In this document: piece by piece, positions 1 through 9,652 of the stretch
How positions within the stretch are numbered: the stretch's first letter is position 1
Layout: each line of letters starts with the position of its first letter
From: CAWDDA01 sp963813345
GTDB taxonomy: Bacteria; Acidobacteriota; Blastocatellia; RBC074
Length of the DNA stretch: 64,000 bases
Direction of reading: 5' to 3'
Assembly (NCBI GenBank): GCA_963813345.1
Contig: CAWEYR010000028.1
Span: 62,001 to 126,000 of the forward strand
The notes under the pieces: generated by a model
Databases searched by the model: none
Seen by the model: only the letters and a program-made list of their open reading frames with translations
What the model was told of the DNA's origin: nothing
Position numbers and translations under genes: made by a program

Positions 1-1
1 C

Positions 2-2083
2 TACGGAGTGCCGCACGTCTACGGTCCAACCGACGCGAGCGTGATCTTTGGGTTTGTATACGCTCAGGCCGAAGACAATTTCTGGCAGATCGAAGACAGT
101 TATATCCAGGCGCTTGGCAGAGCTTCCGAAGTCTATGGCGAAAAGAGTCTTGATGCGGATCTCACGAACCGCACCCTCGAAATAGCACGAATCTCGCAGG
201 CCGAGTTCCCGAAGCTCAGCAGTGAAATGAAGGAGATTTGTCAGGCGACTGCTGACGGGCTGAACTACTATCTTCTGAAGCACCCGGCACTCAAGCCAAG
301 ACTGATCACAAAGTTTGAGCCCTGGCATGTGCTCGCGTTTGGACGTTTCGCTCAATATCAACTCTTCATTTATCGCCGCGCAGGCGTTCGCGAGAACGAG
401 ATCCGCTCCGCCGTCGGGGAGGTCAAAGTACAGCAGACTATTTACAATCTGCCGCTCAGGGACCGTAACGTTGTTCGCGAGACAAGTTTCGACGACGACA
501 TTATCGGATCGAATACATGGGCGATAAGGCCATCTCGCAGCGCCTCGGGGAATGCGATGCTTTTCATCAACCCGCATCAACCCTTCTTTGGGCCGGGCCA
601 GTGGATTGAAGGCCATCTGCACAGCGAAAGCGGTTGGAACATCTCCGGAGCGTCATTTCCGGGCTCTCCATTTCCAAGTCTTGGACATAACGACAACCTC
701 GGGTGGAGTCACACCGTGAATGCTCCGGACATCGTAGATCTCTGGGAAGAAACGTTTGACGATCCAAAAGATCCATTGAACTACCGTTACGGGAACGGTT
801 ATCGAAAGGCAACGGAATGGACCGAACATTTGATCGTCAAAACTGACCAGGGGCCGATGTCACGGAGTTTCAAGTTTCGCAAAACCCATCACGGACCGCT
901 CGTCGCCAGGCGCGGAGACAAGTCGATTGCGGTTCGGATGGCGAGGTTCGAGGATTTCGGAGTGCTTGAGCAGCGCTACCGGATGGGCAAGGCGAAGAAT
1001 CTTGCCGAGTTTCGTGCAGCGATGGCGCGTACGTCTGTTCCCATGTTCAATACGATGTATGCCGACCGTGATGGAAACATCTGGTACATCTATAACGGAG
1101 CGGTGCCGCGGCGCGATCCGAAATACGACTGGTCGAAACCGGTTGACGGCAGCGATCAGGGTACCGAATGGCTTGGATACCATACGCTCGACGAACTTCC
1201 GCAGCTCCTGAATCCTCCCGCGGGCTGGTTGCAGAACTGCAACGCGACTCCGTTCCTTGCCACAGATGAAACTCGTGGAAATCAGGACGCGAAAACATTC
1301 CCGAAGTACATGGTTACTGAGGGAGACAATTCAAGGTCCCGAATCTCGCGGCGCGTGCTGTCGGAAAAATCGAAGTTCACTTTCGACGATTGGGCCAAAG
1401 CAGCATTCGACACGCGTGTCATCGAGGCCGAACGGCTGACACCGTCACTGATCGCTGAGTGGGAAAAGCTCAAGACTTCAGACGCGACTCGAGCAGCAAA
1501 AACCGCAGATGCGATTGCGGAACTGAAACGCTGGAATGGTGTGAGCACAATCGAGTCAGAAGCAATGACTGTTTTCACCCTCTGGGCGTATTCACGAAGT
1601 CTTCCGAATGTGCAGGCTTTTACGAAAGCTAACCCTGCTCCCGACATCGCTGTCCTCGAGTACGTGCTCGATGATCTGGCAAAGACCTGGGGGACCTGGC
1701 GAGTCAAGTGGGGTGATATCAACCGGATTCAACGAGTGCACACGAGTGGCGCTATCGAACCCTTCAGCGATGACAAGCCGAGCCTGCCGGTTGCCGGCGG
1801 CCCGGGAGAGTATGTCGGTATTGTTTTCAACTTCTATTCTCCCGCTGCAAAAGGGACGAAGCGAAGGTATGGGACGGCAGGTCATTCGTACGTAAGCGTA
1901 GTTGAGTTTGGCCCGCGGGCTCGTGCGCAATCACTTTTGCAATTCGGTCAGAGTGCCGACCCGCAATCGAAGCACTACTTCGATCAGGCAGCGCTCTACT
2001 CGAAGCAGCAGTTCAAGCCCGCCTGGTTCACACTCGAAGAGATCAAGAAGAACCTCGAGCGCGCGTATCGGCCTGGCATGTAG
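2..2083 (+). CDS. Penicillin acylase family protein (AHL/aculeacin acylase-like), 5' truncated
   Basis: N-terminal nucleophile amidohydrolase of the penicillin/acyl-homoserine-lactone acylase family, normally a periplasmic precursor that cleaves itself into two chains and hydrolyses amide bonds of acylated substrates. The reading frame is already open at base 2 (Y-G-V-P-H-V-Y-G), so the signal peptide and the start of the alpha chain lie outside the window; 691 residues are visible. The autoprocessing site and nucleophile is the Ser in G-S-N-T-W, about residue 168 of the visible part (codon at 509-511). It is followed by the typical N-P-H-Q-P-F and G-H-N-D-N-L-G-W-S-H-T motifs and a later N-C-N-A-T segment likely to hold the oxyanion Asn. 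Substrate (lactone signals, peptide antibiotic or other amide) cannot be told from sequence. No frameshift seen. Confidence 0.88.
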   Translation, partial: YGVPHVYGPTDASVIFGFVYAQAEDNFWQIEDSYIQALGRASEVYGEKSLDADLTNRTLEIARISQAEFPKLSSEMKEICQATADGLNYYLLKHPALKPRLITKFEPWHVLAFGRFAQYQLFIYRRAGVRENEIRSAVGEVKVQQTIYNLPLRDRNVVRETSFDDDIIGSNTWAIRPSRSASGNAMLFINPHQPFFGPGQWIEGHLHSESGWNISGASFPGSPFPSLGHNDNLGWSHTVNAPDIVDLWEETFDDPKDPLNYRYGNGYRKATEWTEHLIVKTDQGPMSRSFKFRKTHHGPLVARRGDKSIAVRMARFEDFGVLEQRYRMGKAKNLAEFRAAMARTSVPMFNTMYADRDGNIWYIYNGAVPRRDPKYDWSKPVDGSDQGTEWLGYHTLDELPQLLNPPAGWLQNCNATPFLATDETRGNQDAKTFPKYMVTEGDNSRSRISRRVLSEKSKFTFDDWAKAAFDTRVIEAERLTPSLIAEWEKLKTSDATRAAKTADAIAELKRWNGVSTIESEAMTVFTLWAYSRSLPNVQAFTKANPAPDIAVLEYVLDDLAKTWGTWRVKWGDINRIQRVHTSGAIEPFSDDKPSLPVAGGPGEYVGIVFNFYSPAAKGTKRRYGTAGHSYVSVVEFGPRARAQSLLQFGQSADPQSKHYFDQAALYSKQQFKPAWFTLEEIKKNLERAYRPGM

Positions 2084-2095
2084 AAGCGCGCAGAA

Positions 2096-2215
2096 GATTT
2101 CACCGCAGAGACGCACTAGAGCAGATGCGGAGACTTGCAGTGCTCGGCGAGTCTTGACTGCTGATCATTCTCTGCGCTCTCATGACTCTCTGCTGCAAGT
2201 CTCTCTGCGACTCCA
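2096..2215. repeat. Degenerate GCAGAGA-type inverted repeat between convergent genes
   Basis: The gap between the convergent stops at 2083 and 2218 is filled with CGCAGAGA-like words on the left and their complements (TCTCTGCG) on the right, with GAGACTTGCAG facing CTGCAAGTCTC. It resembles the cleaner element at 15092-15206 and may act as a bidirectional terminator-like hairpin. The copy is eroded, so the boundaries are approximate. Confidence 0.5.
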
Positions 2216-2217
2216 TA

Positions 2218-3035
2218 TCATCTACCTTTCCAGGACGGGGGTCGCTTGTTGAGGAATGCGTCGATGCCTTCCTGGGCATCTTCGGCAAGCGAATTGGAAG
2301 TCATCACCTCTCGGGTGTGCTCGTAAGCGCCTCTCTCGTCGAGATCGATCTGCTTGTAGAAAGCCTCTTTCCCGATCCCAAGCACGAGTGGGCTCGCCTG
2401 CGCAATCTCGCGCGCCAGCGTCATCGTCTCGTCGCGAAGCCTTTCGCGAGGCACAACGCGATTTGCGAGTCCCCATTCCATCGCGAGATGTGCATCGATC
2501 GCCTTTCCCGTCATGAGCATTTCGAGCGCGCGTTTGCGCCCAATCACTCGCGAGACGGCGACCATCGGCGTGCTGCAGAACAATCCAATCTTCACTCCGG
2601 GAGTCGCGAACTTCGCCTCTTCCGAAGCGACTACCAGATCGCATGTCGCCGCCAGCTGGCAGCCCGCGGCCGTCGCCATTCCCTGAACCTCGGCTATCAC
2701 CGGCTGCGGTATGCGCTCGATCGTGGACATCAGTTGGACACACGTGTCAAAGATCTCGCGATATTCACTTTCGGATCGCGACTGTAACTCGTTGAGGTCG
2801 TGCCCGGAACAAAAAACATTTCCTGAAGCTGCGAGTACAACGACACTGACACTGCGCCGCCGCTCCCACTTTCGGCACTCGCTCCAATTGTCTTGAAACA
2901 ATCGATGAGCTCGCGCATCAAGTCGAGCGAAAGCGCATTTCGGCGTTCAGGCCGGTTGAGAGTAACTCGCGCAATCCTGTCGCTCGTTTCGACAAGAAGA
3001 TGGGAGGCGGTGGATTCTTCGAGTGATGGCTTCAT
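2218..3035 (-). CDS. Enoyl-CoA hydratase/isomerase family protein, ECHDC3-like (one frameshift)
   Basis: Crotonase-fold protein of about 270 residues, acting on acyl-CoA thioesters in the cytoplasm. The N-terminal part (from 3035) has V-T-L-N-R-P-E-R-R-N-A-L-S; the rest, in another frame, carries C-S-G-H-D-L-N-E-L (first oxyanion element) and A-T-A-A-G-C-Q-L-A-A-T-C-D (second). The C-Q-L-A-A-T-C-D and G-L-F-C-S-T-P segments are characteristic of the ECHDC3 branch, whose exact reaction is unsettled. The frame changes near 2860-2890. Its ATG overlaps the clpA stop by four bases (ATGA at 3032-3035), so it is probably translationally coupled to clpA. Confidence 0.82.
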
Positions 3036-5378
3036 GCGACCGGCTCAGCTGCGTGGTAAGCGAGGTGCAGCGCGGAGTCCTGCACATCAATAACGACCCT
3101 GCCGCCCGACTGGAGTACGCCAAAGAGCATCTCGCTCGCAAGCGGCTCCTTGATCTTCGATTGAATTACTCGCGCCATTGGCCGAGCACCGAAGAGCGGA
3201 TCGAACCCATCCTTTGCCAGGAGCGCGCGCGCGGCCTCAGTCAATTCGATCAGCAATCTTCTTGTCTGACAGCTGGTCACGAAGCTCATTGATGAACTTG
3301 TCGACAACCAGCTCGATCGTTTCAAACTTCAGCGGTTCAAATGCAATCCACCGGTCAAGACGATTGCGGAACTCCGGACTGAACGTGCGCTCGATCGCTC
3401 CTTTTGCTTTGCTGCCTGTGCCCGCGATGCCGGCTTCCTTCCCGAGCTGGAACCCGATGCGGTCACCGCTCAGTTCCCGCGCACCGGCGTTGGTAGTCAT
3501 GATCAGGATTACGTTTCTAAAGTCAGCCTTCTTGCCGTTGTTATCGGTCAAAGTGCGCATGATCCATGACCTGAAGCAGAATGCTGAACAGGTCAGGATG
3601 CGCTTTCTCGATTTCATCAAGGACAAGCACGGCATATGGAGTTCGGCGGATCGAATCAGTCAGCAATCCTCCCTGATCAAAGCCGACATAACCTGGAGGA
3701 GCGCCAATCAACCGCGAAACGGTGTGCTTCTCCATGTACTCGCTCATATCGAAACGTAAGAACTCTACGCCGAGCGAACGGGCAAGCTGCTTTGCAAGCT
3801 CTGTCTTGCCAACTCCCGTGGGTCCAGAAAAGAGAAACGAACCAATCGGTTTCTCGGGATGGCCAATGCCGGAACGCGAAAGCTTGATCGAACTAACGAG
3901 CTGGTCGATGGCGTGATCCTGCCCAAAGATGACGCCCTTCAAATCGCGATCAAGGTCAGCCAGACGCTGTTTGTCTGAAACTGAAACCGTCTTTGTCGGA
4001 ATCTTCGCCATGCGAGCGACGACGAGCTCAACTTCATCCGAGCCGATCACGTCCGGGCGATCCGCGGCATCGCGCAATTTGATGGAAGCGCCAACCTCGT
4101 CGACAACATCAATCGCTTTATCGGGAAGGTAACGATCGTTGATGTGTTTGGCGGATAACTCGGCGGCCGCCTTGAGAGCTTCGTCGCTGTAACGAACGCC
4201 GTGATGTTCTTCGTAGTAGCCTTTCAATCCCGTGAGTATCTTGATTGTATCAGCAACATCCGGCTGCGAGATTTCGATCGTCTGAAATCTGCGCGCGAGC
4301 GCCCTGTCACGCTCGAACGAGGCCTTGTACTCGTTGTAAGTCGTCGATCCAATACAGCGAAGCTCGCCGGATGCGAGCGCTGGCTTGAGAATATTCGAAG
4401 CATCCATCGAGCCGCCGCTCACCGCTCCTGCGCCGACAACCGTGTGAATCTCATCGATGAAGAGGATGACGCCCGGCCTTTTCTTGAGCTCGTTGATGAC
4501 CGCCTTCAAGCGCTCCTCGAACTGTCCGCGATACTTTGTGCCGGCGAGTAAAGCTCCGAGATCTGAGCGCATACATCTCAACGTTCTTCAGAGCCTCAGG
4601 CACCTCGCCCTTGTGAATCTTCAGAGCGAGACCTTCGGCGATAGCTGTCTTTCCGACTCCCGGATCACCGAGGTATATCGGATTGTTCTTTCGCCGCCGC
4701 GCAAGCACCTGAATCGTTCGTTGCAGCTCGTTCTCGCGACCAATCAGCGGATCGATTTTCCCTTTGGCCGCGCGTTCCACCAGATTGACTGCAAAAGCTC
4801 CGAGCGGATCGCGCGACGGGATGCGGATCGTCCTCGTCCTCTTCCTGGCCGGGTTGACCGGGCTGACCCTGTTGACCCTGTTGACCGGGTTGACCGGGTT
4901 GATCAGACTGGCCGGATTCAAGGTCAGTCGCAGTGGACTTTCCGCCCACTTTTGTGATTCCGTGCGAGATGTAATTCAACAGATCGAGCTTTGTGATTCC
5001 CTGCTGCTCGAGCAGATAGCGCGCGTGAGAGGCCGACTCCTGGAATATCGCCGCAAGAATATTTCCTGCGTCAATCTTGTCGCGCCCTGACGCCTGCGCG
5101 TTCAGCGCTGCGCGTTGAAGCACGCGTTCAAAAGCCACTGTTTGCTCCGGAAGCTGATCGTGATCATCGGGCAACGCGTCGAGATTCTCTTCAAGAAAGG
5201 TTTCGAGCCTGGTTCGCAACTGATCGATGTTTCCACCACAATTCGAGATGCAGTCGCTGCCGATCCGGTCGGAAAGGATGGCAAGCAGCAAGTGCTCAAG
5301 TGTGAGGTACTCGTGGCGCCGTCGCAGCGCTTCATCAGCAGCCAGATTCAATGTAGCCTGTAATTCTCGAGTCAGCAT
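3032..5378 (-). CDS. clpA: ATP-dependent Clp protease ATP-binding subunit ClpA (several frameshifts)
   Basis: AAA+ unfoldase of about 780 residues that feeds substrates to ClpP. In order: Clp N-terminal repeats (M-L-T-R-E-L-Q-A-T-L-N at 5378), a low-complexity linker rich in Q-P-G/Q-Q-G and acidic residues (about 4920-4815), the D1 AAA domain with Walker A G-D-P-G-V-G-K-T-A and the G-A-L-L-A-G-T-K-Y-R-G pore-loop region, the D2 domain with G-P-T-G-V-G-K-T-E, M-T-T-N-A-G-A-R-E, and the C-terminal G-F-D-P-L-F-G-A-R-P-M segment. Having the N-domain and a clpS neighbour makes it ClpA rather than ClpX or ClpB. The frame shifts near 4825, 4575, 3555 and 3250, but protein similarity is continuous, so I read this as indel error on an intact gene. 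A true pseudogene is less likely because no region is missing. Confidence 0.9.
4850..4915. repeat. Nine-base tandem repeat in the clpA linker
   Basis: Successive units close to TTGACCGGG / TTGACCCTG on the + strand encode Q-P-G-Q-P-G-Q-Q-G-Q-Q-G on the minus strand, a collagen-like glycine-every-third-residue stretch between the ClpA N-domain and D1. It is a simple-sequence tract that could vary in unit number between strains. Confidence 0.75.
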
Positions 5379-5386
5379 ACCTTCAG

Positions 5387-5704
5387 CTATTCTTCCTCAA
5401 TCGTGCAGAGCAACGGGAACTCATAATCTCTGGCAAGGGCAATCACCTTCGCCGCCTTGGCCTCTGCGACCTCGTGCGTAAAAACGCCCGCTATGCCGAT
5501 TCCCTGCTGGTGAACGGCAAACATGATGCGAAACGCCTCAACTTCGTCGTGAAGAAAGATCGATCGCAAAACGAAGACTACAAACTCCATCGTAGTGTAG
5601 TCATCATTGTGCAGCAGGACCTTGAACATCGGAGGGCGCGACACCTTCTTTTCGGTCTCGGTGATTACAGCTTCGTCGCGCTCGTGTTCCGCCATAACGG
5701 CCAT
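5387..5704 (-). CDS. clpS: ATP-dependent Clp protease adaptor ClpS
   Basis: Adaptor of 105 residues that delivers N-degron substrates to ClpA. It shows the family core L-H-N-D-D-Y-T-T-M-E-F-V-V near residue 30 (the N-D-D-Y motif binds the N-terminal residue of substrates), followed by A-V-H-Q-Q-G-I-G-I-A-G-V-F-T-H-E-V-A-E and the closing A-x-x-x-x-F-P-L-L-C-T-I-E-E-E. The N-terminal extension is short, as usual. It lies eight bases upstream of clpA in the same direction, forming the common clpS-clpA operon. A second ATG four codons in (5695) is an equally good start. No frameshift. Confidence 0.95.
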   Translation of the reverse strand: MAVMAEHERDEAVITETEKKVSRPPMFKVLLHNDDYTTMEFVVFVLRSIFLHDEVEAFRIMFAVHQQGIGIAGVFTHEVAEAKAAKVIALARDYEFPLLCTIEEE

Positions 5705-5745
5705 TATCGTAGCACGAATACGGCATCAAACACGCTTTCACGCAC

Positions 5746-5876
5746 CTGGGCGCGCCCAATTTGGAGTGCGGCGGCTTGGCGCCGCTTTAGATCTCCCCGT
5801 GGAGTTAACTCCGGATGGGGAGACGTACAAGCGGCTGCCAGGCAGCCGCCGCACTCCACAACTTGGGCGCGCCCAG
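5746..5876. repeat. Long inverted repeat, family A (copy 1)
   Basis: Nested inverted repeat between the stop of the propeller gene and clpS. The outer arms are CTGGGCGCGCCCA at 5746 and TGGGCGCGCCCAG near 5864; inside them GGAGTGCGGCGGC faces GCCGCCGCACTCC, around an inner segment with CTCCCCGTGGAGTTAACTCC. The GGAGTGCGG...CCGCACTCC arms are shared with 26684-26775 and 52605-52698. Confidence 0.85.
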
Positions 5877-5894
5877 GCGGTCCCCTCACTCTTG

Positions 5895-7337
5895 TTACTT
5901 CTTGCCCTTTTTCTTGCCGCCTTTCCCGGAAGCATTCTGCGATGGTCCTTTGGAGGCTGGCCGAGGGGTCGCCGTGGCAACAGTGGGTGACAGTGCACGC
6001 GTTATATCGGACAAGCGGTAGACGGCAAGCCGATAATTGCATTGGTCCGCTATCGCAATATAGGTTTCGCCATCCTTTGTGTGCGTAGCAATCGAATCGG
6101 GTGAGCAGAAATAACCGGGCGGATTGGCTTGACCTGGAATGATAGCCCCGTCCTTGACCTGTTGCTGCAAGACCTTGTTGGTCTTGTCATCAAAATCGAC
6201 CTGTGGCGAATGGCCAACGAACCCTTTGTACCCACGGTTCCTTCCGCGCTGCACCGGGCCTAAGCTCACAAGATCGTGATTGAAGACGTCGGGACTACTG
6301 AGATCGAATATTTGAACGTGGCCTACACTTTCATCAACGGCAAAAAGCGTCTTGCCCGCAATGGCCAGTCCTTCGACGGCTCCGGAGAAGATGGATTTGC
6401 CAAGCGGTTTGCCCGAACCGTCGGAGCCGGCGCCGACAAGTTTGTTCTTGTACGCACCGGTTTCCCAATCGAATACCTGAATCGTGAAGTCCTTTTCACT
6501 TGCGATATAGATATTGCCGGCTGCTTCGTCAATCGCAATTCCTTCACAGCCATGTAGGTACGTATCGCCATCGGCGCGTTGTCTGGGGAATTTCCACGTG
6601 GGGTCGTTCGCACCATCCTGTGTATATCGGAAGACTTCATTGAGATGCGCGTCTACTGCGTAGACCCGGCCCTTCGAATCAATCGCAATGCCTCCCAGCT
6701 TATCGAAGTGACGCTCTCCGAAGCGAGTCCCTTTGAAAACGTAATCGTAAGGACCGAGCGGTTTACCCTTTTCATTCTTCTCGCCAGGTGCTGGCGGCAC
6801 GAATGCGTAAGCCAGATTCAGCACTTGATCGGTAACAAGCACCATTCCATTTGGCGCTACGGCGATATCCACGATCTCGCCCCCCAGGATGCCGTGGCCA
6901 AATTCTCCGAGATACGTTTTGGTCTTTGCATCCCAGATCTGCACTCGACGGTTCTTGGCATCCGTCGCCAGCAGCCAACCTTGAGGCGTAAAGGCTACTC
7001 CATCAGGCTTGTCGAAGTCGGCAGCCGTTTTTCCCGGACGCCCACTACCGAGGATCGCATACGGCGCGACGTCAATGCGCCAGGACTCGCGTTGCGGATC
7101 TTTCTCAGCCGCGATTGGCGCGCTCGTGTCCTTTGTTGCAGCCGCATCCGCCGCTGGTGGACCGGTTTGAGGCTGTGCCGGCTGTGCCGGCTGCTCCGGA
7201 GATTTGGTAACCGAAGGCGTGGCCTCGGTCGCCTTTTTCTTGTTCTTCTTTTGAGCTGCGCTGTCTACAGGGTGGAATGAAGCGAAGCTAAGTGCGACAG
7301 CAACCAGGAACGCGAGAATCATAGGACGGGCTTTCAT
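5895..7337 (-). CDS. Secreted NHL-type beta-propeller protein
   Basis: Intact 480-residue exported protein. A signal peptide (start M-K-A-R-P-M, hydrophobic core to about residue 27) is followed by a Lys/Ala/Pro-rich linker and then repeated blades of the NHL/SMP-30-like kind: D-G-V-A-F-T-P-Q-G-W, D-I-A-V-A-P-N-G, G-I-A-I-D-S-K-G-R-V-Y-A-V-D, G-I-A-I-D-E-A-A-G-N-I-Y-I-A, G-L-A-I-A-G-K-T-L-F-A-V-D. The C-terminus is strongly basic (K-G-G-K-K-K-G-K-K). Such propellers bind ligands or partners or act as lactonase-like enzymes; no catalytic set is evident, so the function is unknown. Its stop lies 18 bases from the family A palindrome. Confidence 0.78.
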   Translation of the reverse strand: MKARPMILAFLVAVALSFASFHPVDSAAQKKNKKKATEATPSVTKSPEQPAQPAQPQTGPPAADAAATKDTSAPIAAEKDPQRESWRIDVAPYAILGSGRPGKTAADFDKPDGVAFTPQGWLLATDAKNRRVQIWDAKTKTYLGEFGHGILGGEIVDIAVAPNGMVLVTDQVLNLAYAFVPPAPGEKNEKGKPLGPYDYVFKGTRFGERHFDKLGGIAIDSKGRVYAVDAHLNEVFRYTQDGANDPTWKFPRQRADGDTYLHGCEGIAIDEAAGNIYIASEKDFTIQVFDWETGAYKNKLVGAGSDGSGKPLGKSIFSGAVEGLAIAGKTLFAVDESVGHVQIFDLSSPDVFNHDLVSLGPVQRGRNRGYKGFVGHSPQVDFDDKTNKVLQQQVKDGAIIPGQANPPGYFCSPDSIATHTKDGETYIAIADQCNYRLAVYRLSDITRALSPTVATATPRPASKGPSQNASGKGGKKKGKK

Positions 7338-7407
7338 AAGATACTCCTTTGTTCAGGGGGGAGCTCAACGGATCAATTATCTGTCAAAGCGGCGAGCCAG
7401 TACATGT

Positions 7408-8993
7408 CTAGGGCTTCTCAATCAATTCCTTGAAAGCGGGAAGTAAGGCCAAAGGCTTGAGCTCCTCATCACCTGCCAGAGATTCCCGTAGATCGGGCGA
7501 CAGTTCAGTTGCACGCTTCAGTGACGACAGCGCTTCCTGATGCCGGTTCAGTCGAACCAGCCCGTAGGCCCGCTCGAGATGCGCACTCCCACTTTCCGGA
7601 TTCAGTTTGATCGCCTGATCCGCGGCCGCAAGTGCGGGCCGCAAACGATTCGCTTCGCGATTCAATTGAGAAAGTAAGATGTAGTCTTCCGTCTCCGCCT
7701 TGATGAGGATTGATCGCTCCACCGCCTTGATGGCTTCCATGTACTTTTTTTGGATGCGCGAGCTCGCTGCCAGCACGCGCAAACCTGCCTTGCTTGAATT
7801 CAGCTCCTTCGGAAACTGGAGCACTAACCATTCATATCTCCTCGCAGTCTCCGGCTCGTTGTCCACATGTAAGCCTGGAAAGATCAGCGTTTCCAGCCAC
7901 TCAAAAACCTCCTCAGCGCCACCGATCTTAATAGCAGCAGCAAGCGTCGACTTTGCTTTCTCCAGTTGATTCACACTTACATGAAACTCGAGCAGGTACA
8001 TGCGCAACTCGAGCTCGTTCTCATTCCGTCGTATCGCTTCGCCATACGCGGTTTCCGCCTTGAGTGGATCGCCCAGCGTCGCCGCCGCCTCACCGATTGC
8101 GCTCCACGGACGCGGGTCGAGAGGCATCAGCTTCGCATAGCTTTCGTAAAGCTCAATCTTGCGCTTTCCGTCCGCGCTGTTGGCAGGCAGCCTGATCGCA
8201 AGTTGATAGTAAGCAGGTGCGAATGATGGCCATCGCTGGATGATCTTTTCGAGAGTCTGGATGAGCCTCGTCTCTTGGATCAATCGGCTTCTTGTCAGAT
8301 TTCCTGGTTTCATCCAAAGCTTCGAGCCCCGTGAGAAACTGTCTGCGCGAGAGCACCAGCGCTTTCAACAGAAGCAACTCGGCAGACTCTTTCTGCACCG
8401 AAATGAGAGCGTCGATTTCTTTGAGTGCCCTCGTAGGCTCTATATCGAAAAGACGCAGCCGGTTCTCGCGAGGATCGAGCGCTCCACGCAACGTCTGGCC
8501 AAGAACCGCAATCGCACTATCAAGATTCTTCGATCTCGACGACGTACCAGGCGTTGTTACGCGAAACAAGTGAAACTCTAAGAAGGTCCGCGCCCCTCAA
8601 AGTGAGGACGGTCGCCTTCGCCCCGCTGATCTGATGATGGAGAACGGCAGTTGATCCGCTCGAGTCGTCGACCCAATCCTCTAACTGTTCGTCAACTGCC
8701 TGGTCAAATGCCCGACTCACGGACGCCTTTTCTTCCGGCTTGAGCTTGGACCAGCGGTCAGCACCAAAGGCATGCTCGCCCGCGAGTGCCAGATCAAAGG
8801 CCAGCCCTCGGTCTGACTTCTTGTCATCTCCACCTTCACCGAGTGCCAGTACAAGCCTGACCGGATCACGCTGGAAGTCGGCAATCGCCTGCTGAGCGCC
8901 GGTTTGCGGCAAGGACAGAGTGAGAAGGGAAACTGTCAGAGGAAACGCGCGCCAAGCGCGAAAGACTCGATAACGCCGAATCATGTCTTTCAA
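7408..8993 (-). CDS. Exported TPR-repeat protein with an N-terminal MlaC-like region (two frameshifts)
   Basis: One gene of about 525 residues read in three frames (8993 to about 8525, to about 8265, to 7408). The N-terminus has a signal peptide ending near A-Q-Q and then a region resembling the MlaC/Ttg2D fold (A-F-G-A-D-R-W-S-K-L-K-P-E-E-K), but this assignment is weak. The remaining two thirds are TPR helices, for example A-W-S-A-I-G-E-A-A-A-T-L-G-D-P-L-K-A-E-T and A-A-A-D-Q-A-I-K-L-N-P-E-S-G-S-A-H. The stop follows L-P-A-F-K-E-L-I-E-K-P. Probably a periplasmic scaffold; partner unknown. The shifts fit the indel pattern of the window. Confidence 0.6.
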
Positions 8994-9011
8994 TTGTACT
9001 CAAAAGTGAAC

Positions 9012-9597
9012 TCAAAAGGGTGTGGATTGCAGTACTTCCTTCAGGAGATTGATCCCGGGACTGCACCCGCAGGCGGGGCTGCCTGGCGTGTCGTCCTTGA
9101 ACTTGACGACGCTGAAACGGCCGTCGCCTTCCAACTGAGCAAGCTTCACTTCTTTCGCCTCTTCGATTCCCTGCTCCCTGAGCAGGCTCATAAGCTCCTC
9201 CACCGAAATCAGTTCCTTTCGAAGGTTGTGCCTGAGAAGGTGGCCTTCCTTAATCAGCGGAACCGGACGCTGGTCTGATCAGCCTGCGCATGCGCGGGAA
9301 ACGAAACGAGATCCAATCGAGAGCAAAGTTCCAGAAGACAATCGTTCCCACCAGAACAAGGCCTTCCGTCACCGATTCATACTTGCTTCCGAAAGCGTTT
9401 TGCGCCGCATCGGCAATAATCACGATCAGTAGAAGATCGGCAATGCCGATTGCTCCCGCTTCTCGCCTGAAGATGCGAAGCAGAAAGAACAACCCAAGAT
9501 AGATGATTGTTCCACGAATCATGATCTCGAAAATATTCAACACGGGAATGAAGATCGAACCCCAGTCGATTTCCGGCATGAACAGTAGAGACATAGC
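9012..9597 (-). CDS. DUF421 (YetF-like) membrane protein (one frameshift)
   Basis: Small integral membrane protein of the DUF421/YetF family, role unknown. Starting at M-S-L-L-F-M-P-E-I-D-W (9597) there are three hydrophobic segments, including I-I-Y-L-G-L-F-F-L-L-R-I-F-R-R and I-A-D-L-L-L-I-V-I-I-A-D-A-A-Q-N-A, then the family signature around F-R-R and S-F-R-F-P-R-M-R-R-L-I. The cytoplasmic tail continues in another frame from about 9260 (P-L-I-K-E-G-H-L-L-R-H-N-L) to E-E-L-M-S-L-L-R-E-Q-G-I-E. That order matches the family, so I join the two pieces. It is divergent from the PSCyt gene starting 55 bases away. Confidence 0.75.
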
Positions 9598-9652
9598 TTT
9601 AGCCTCCGAAATTGACAATCCAGAATTCAGACTTGATACTTGCTTTTTCCCG

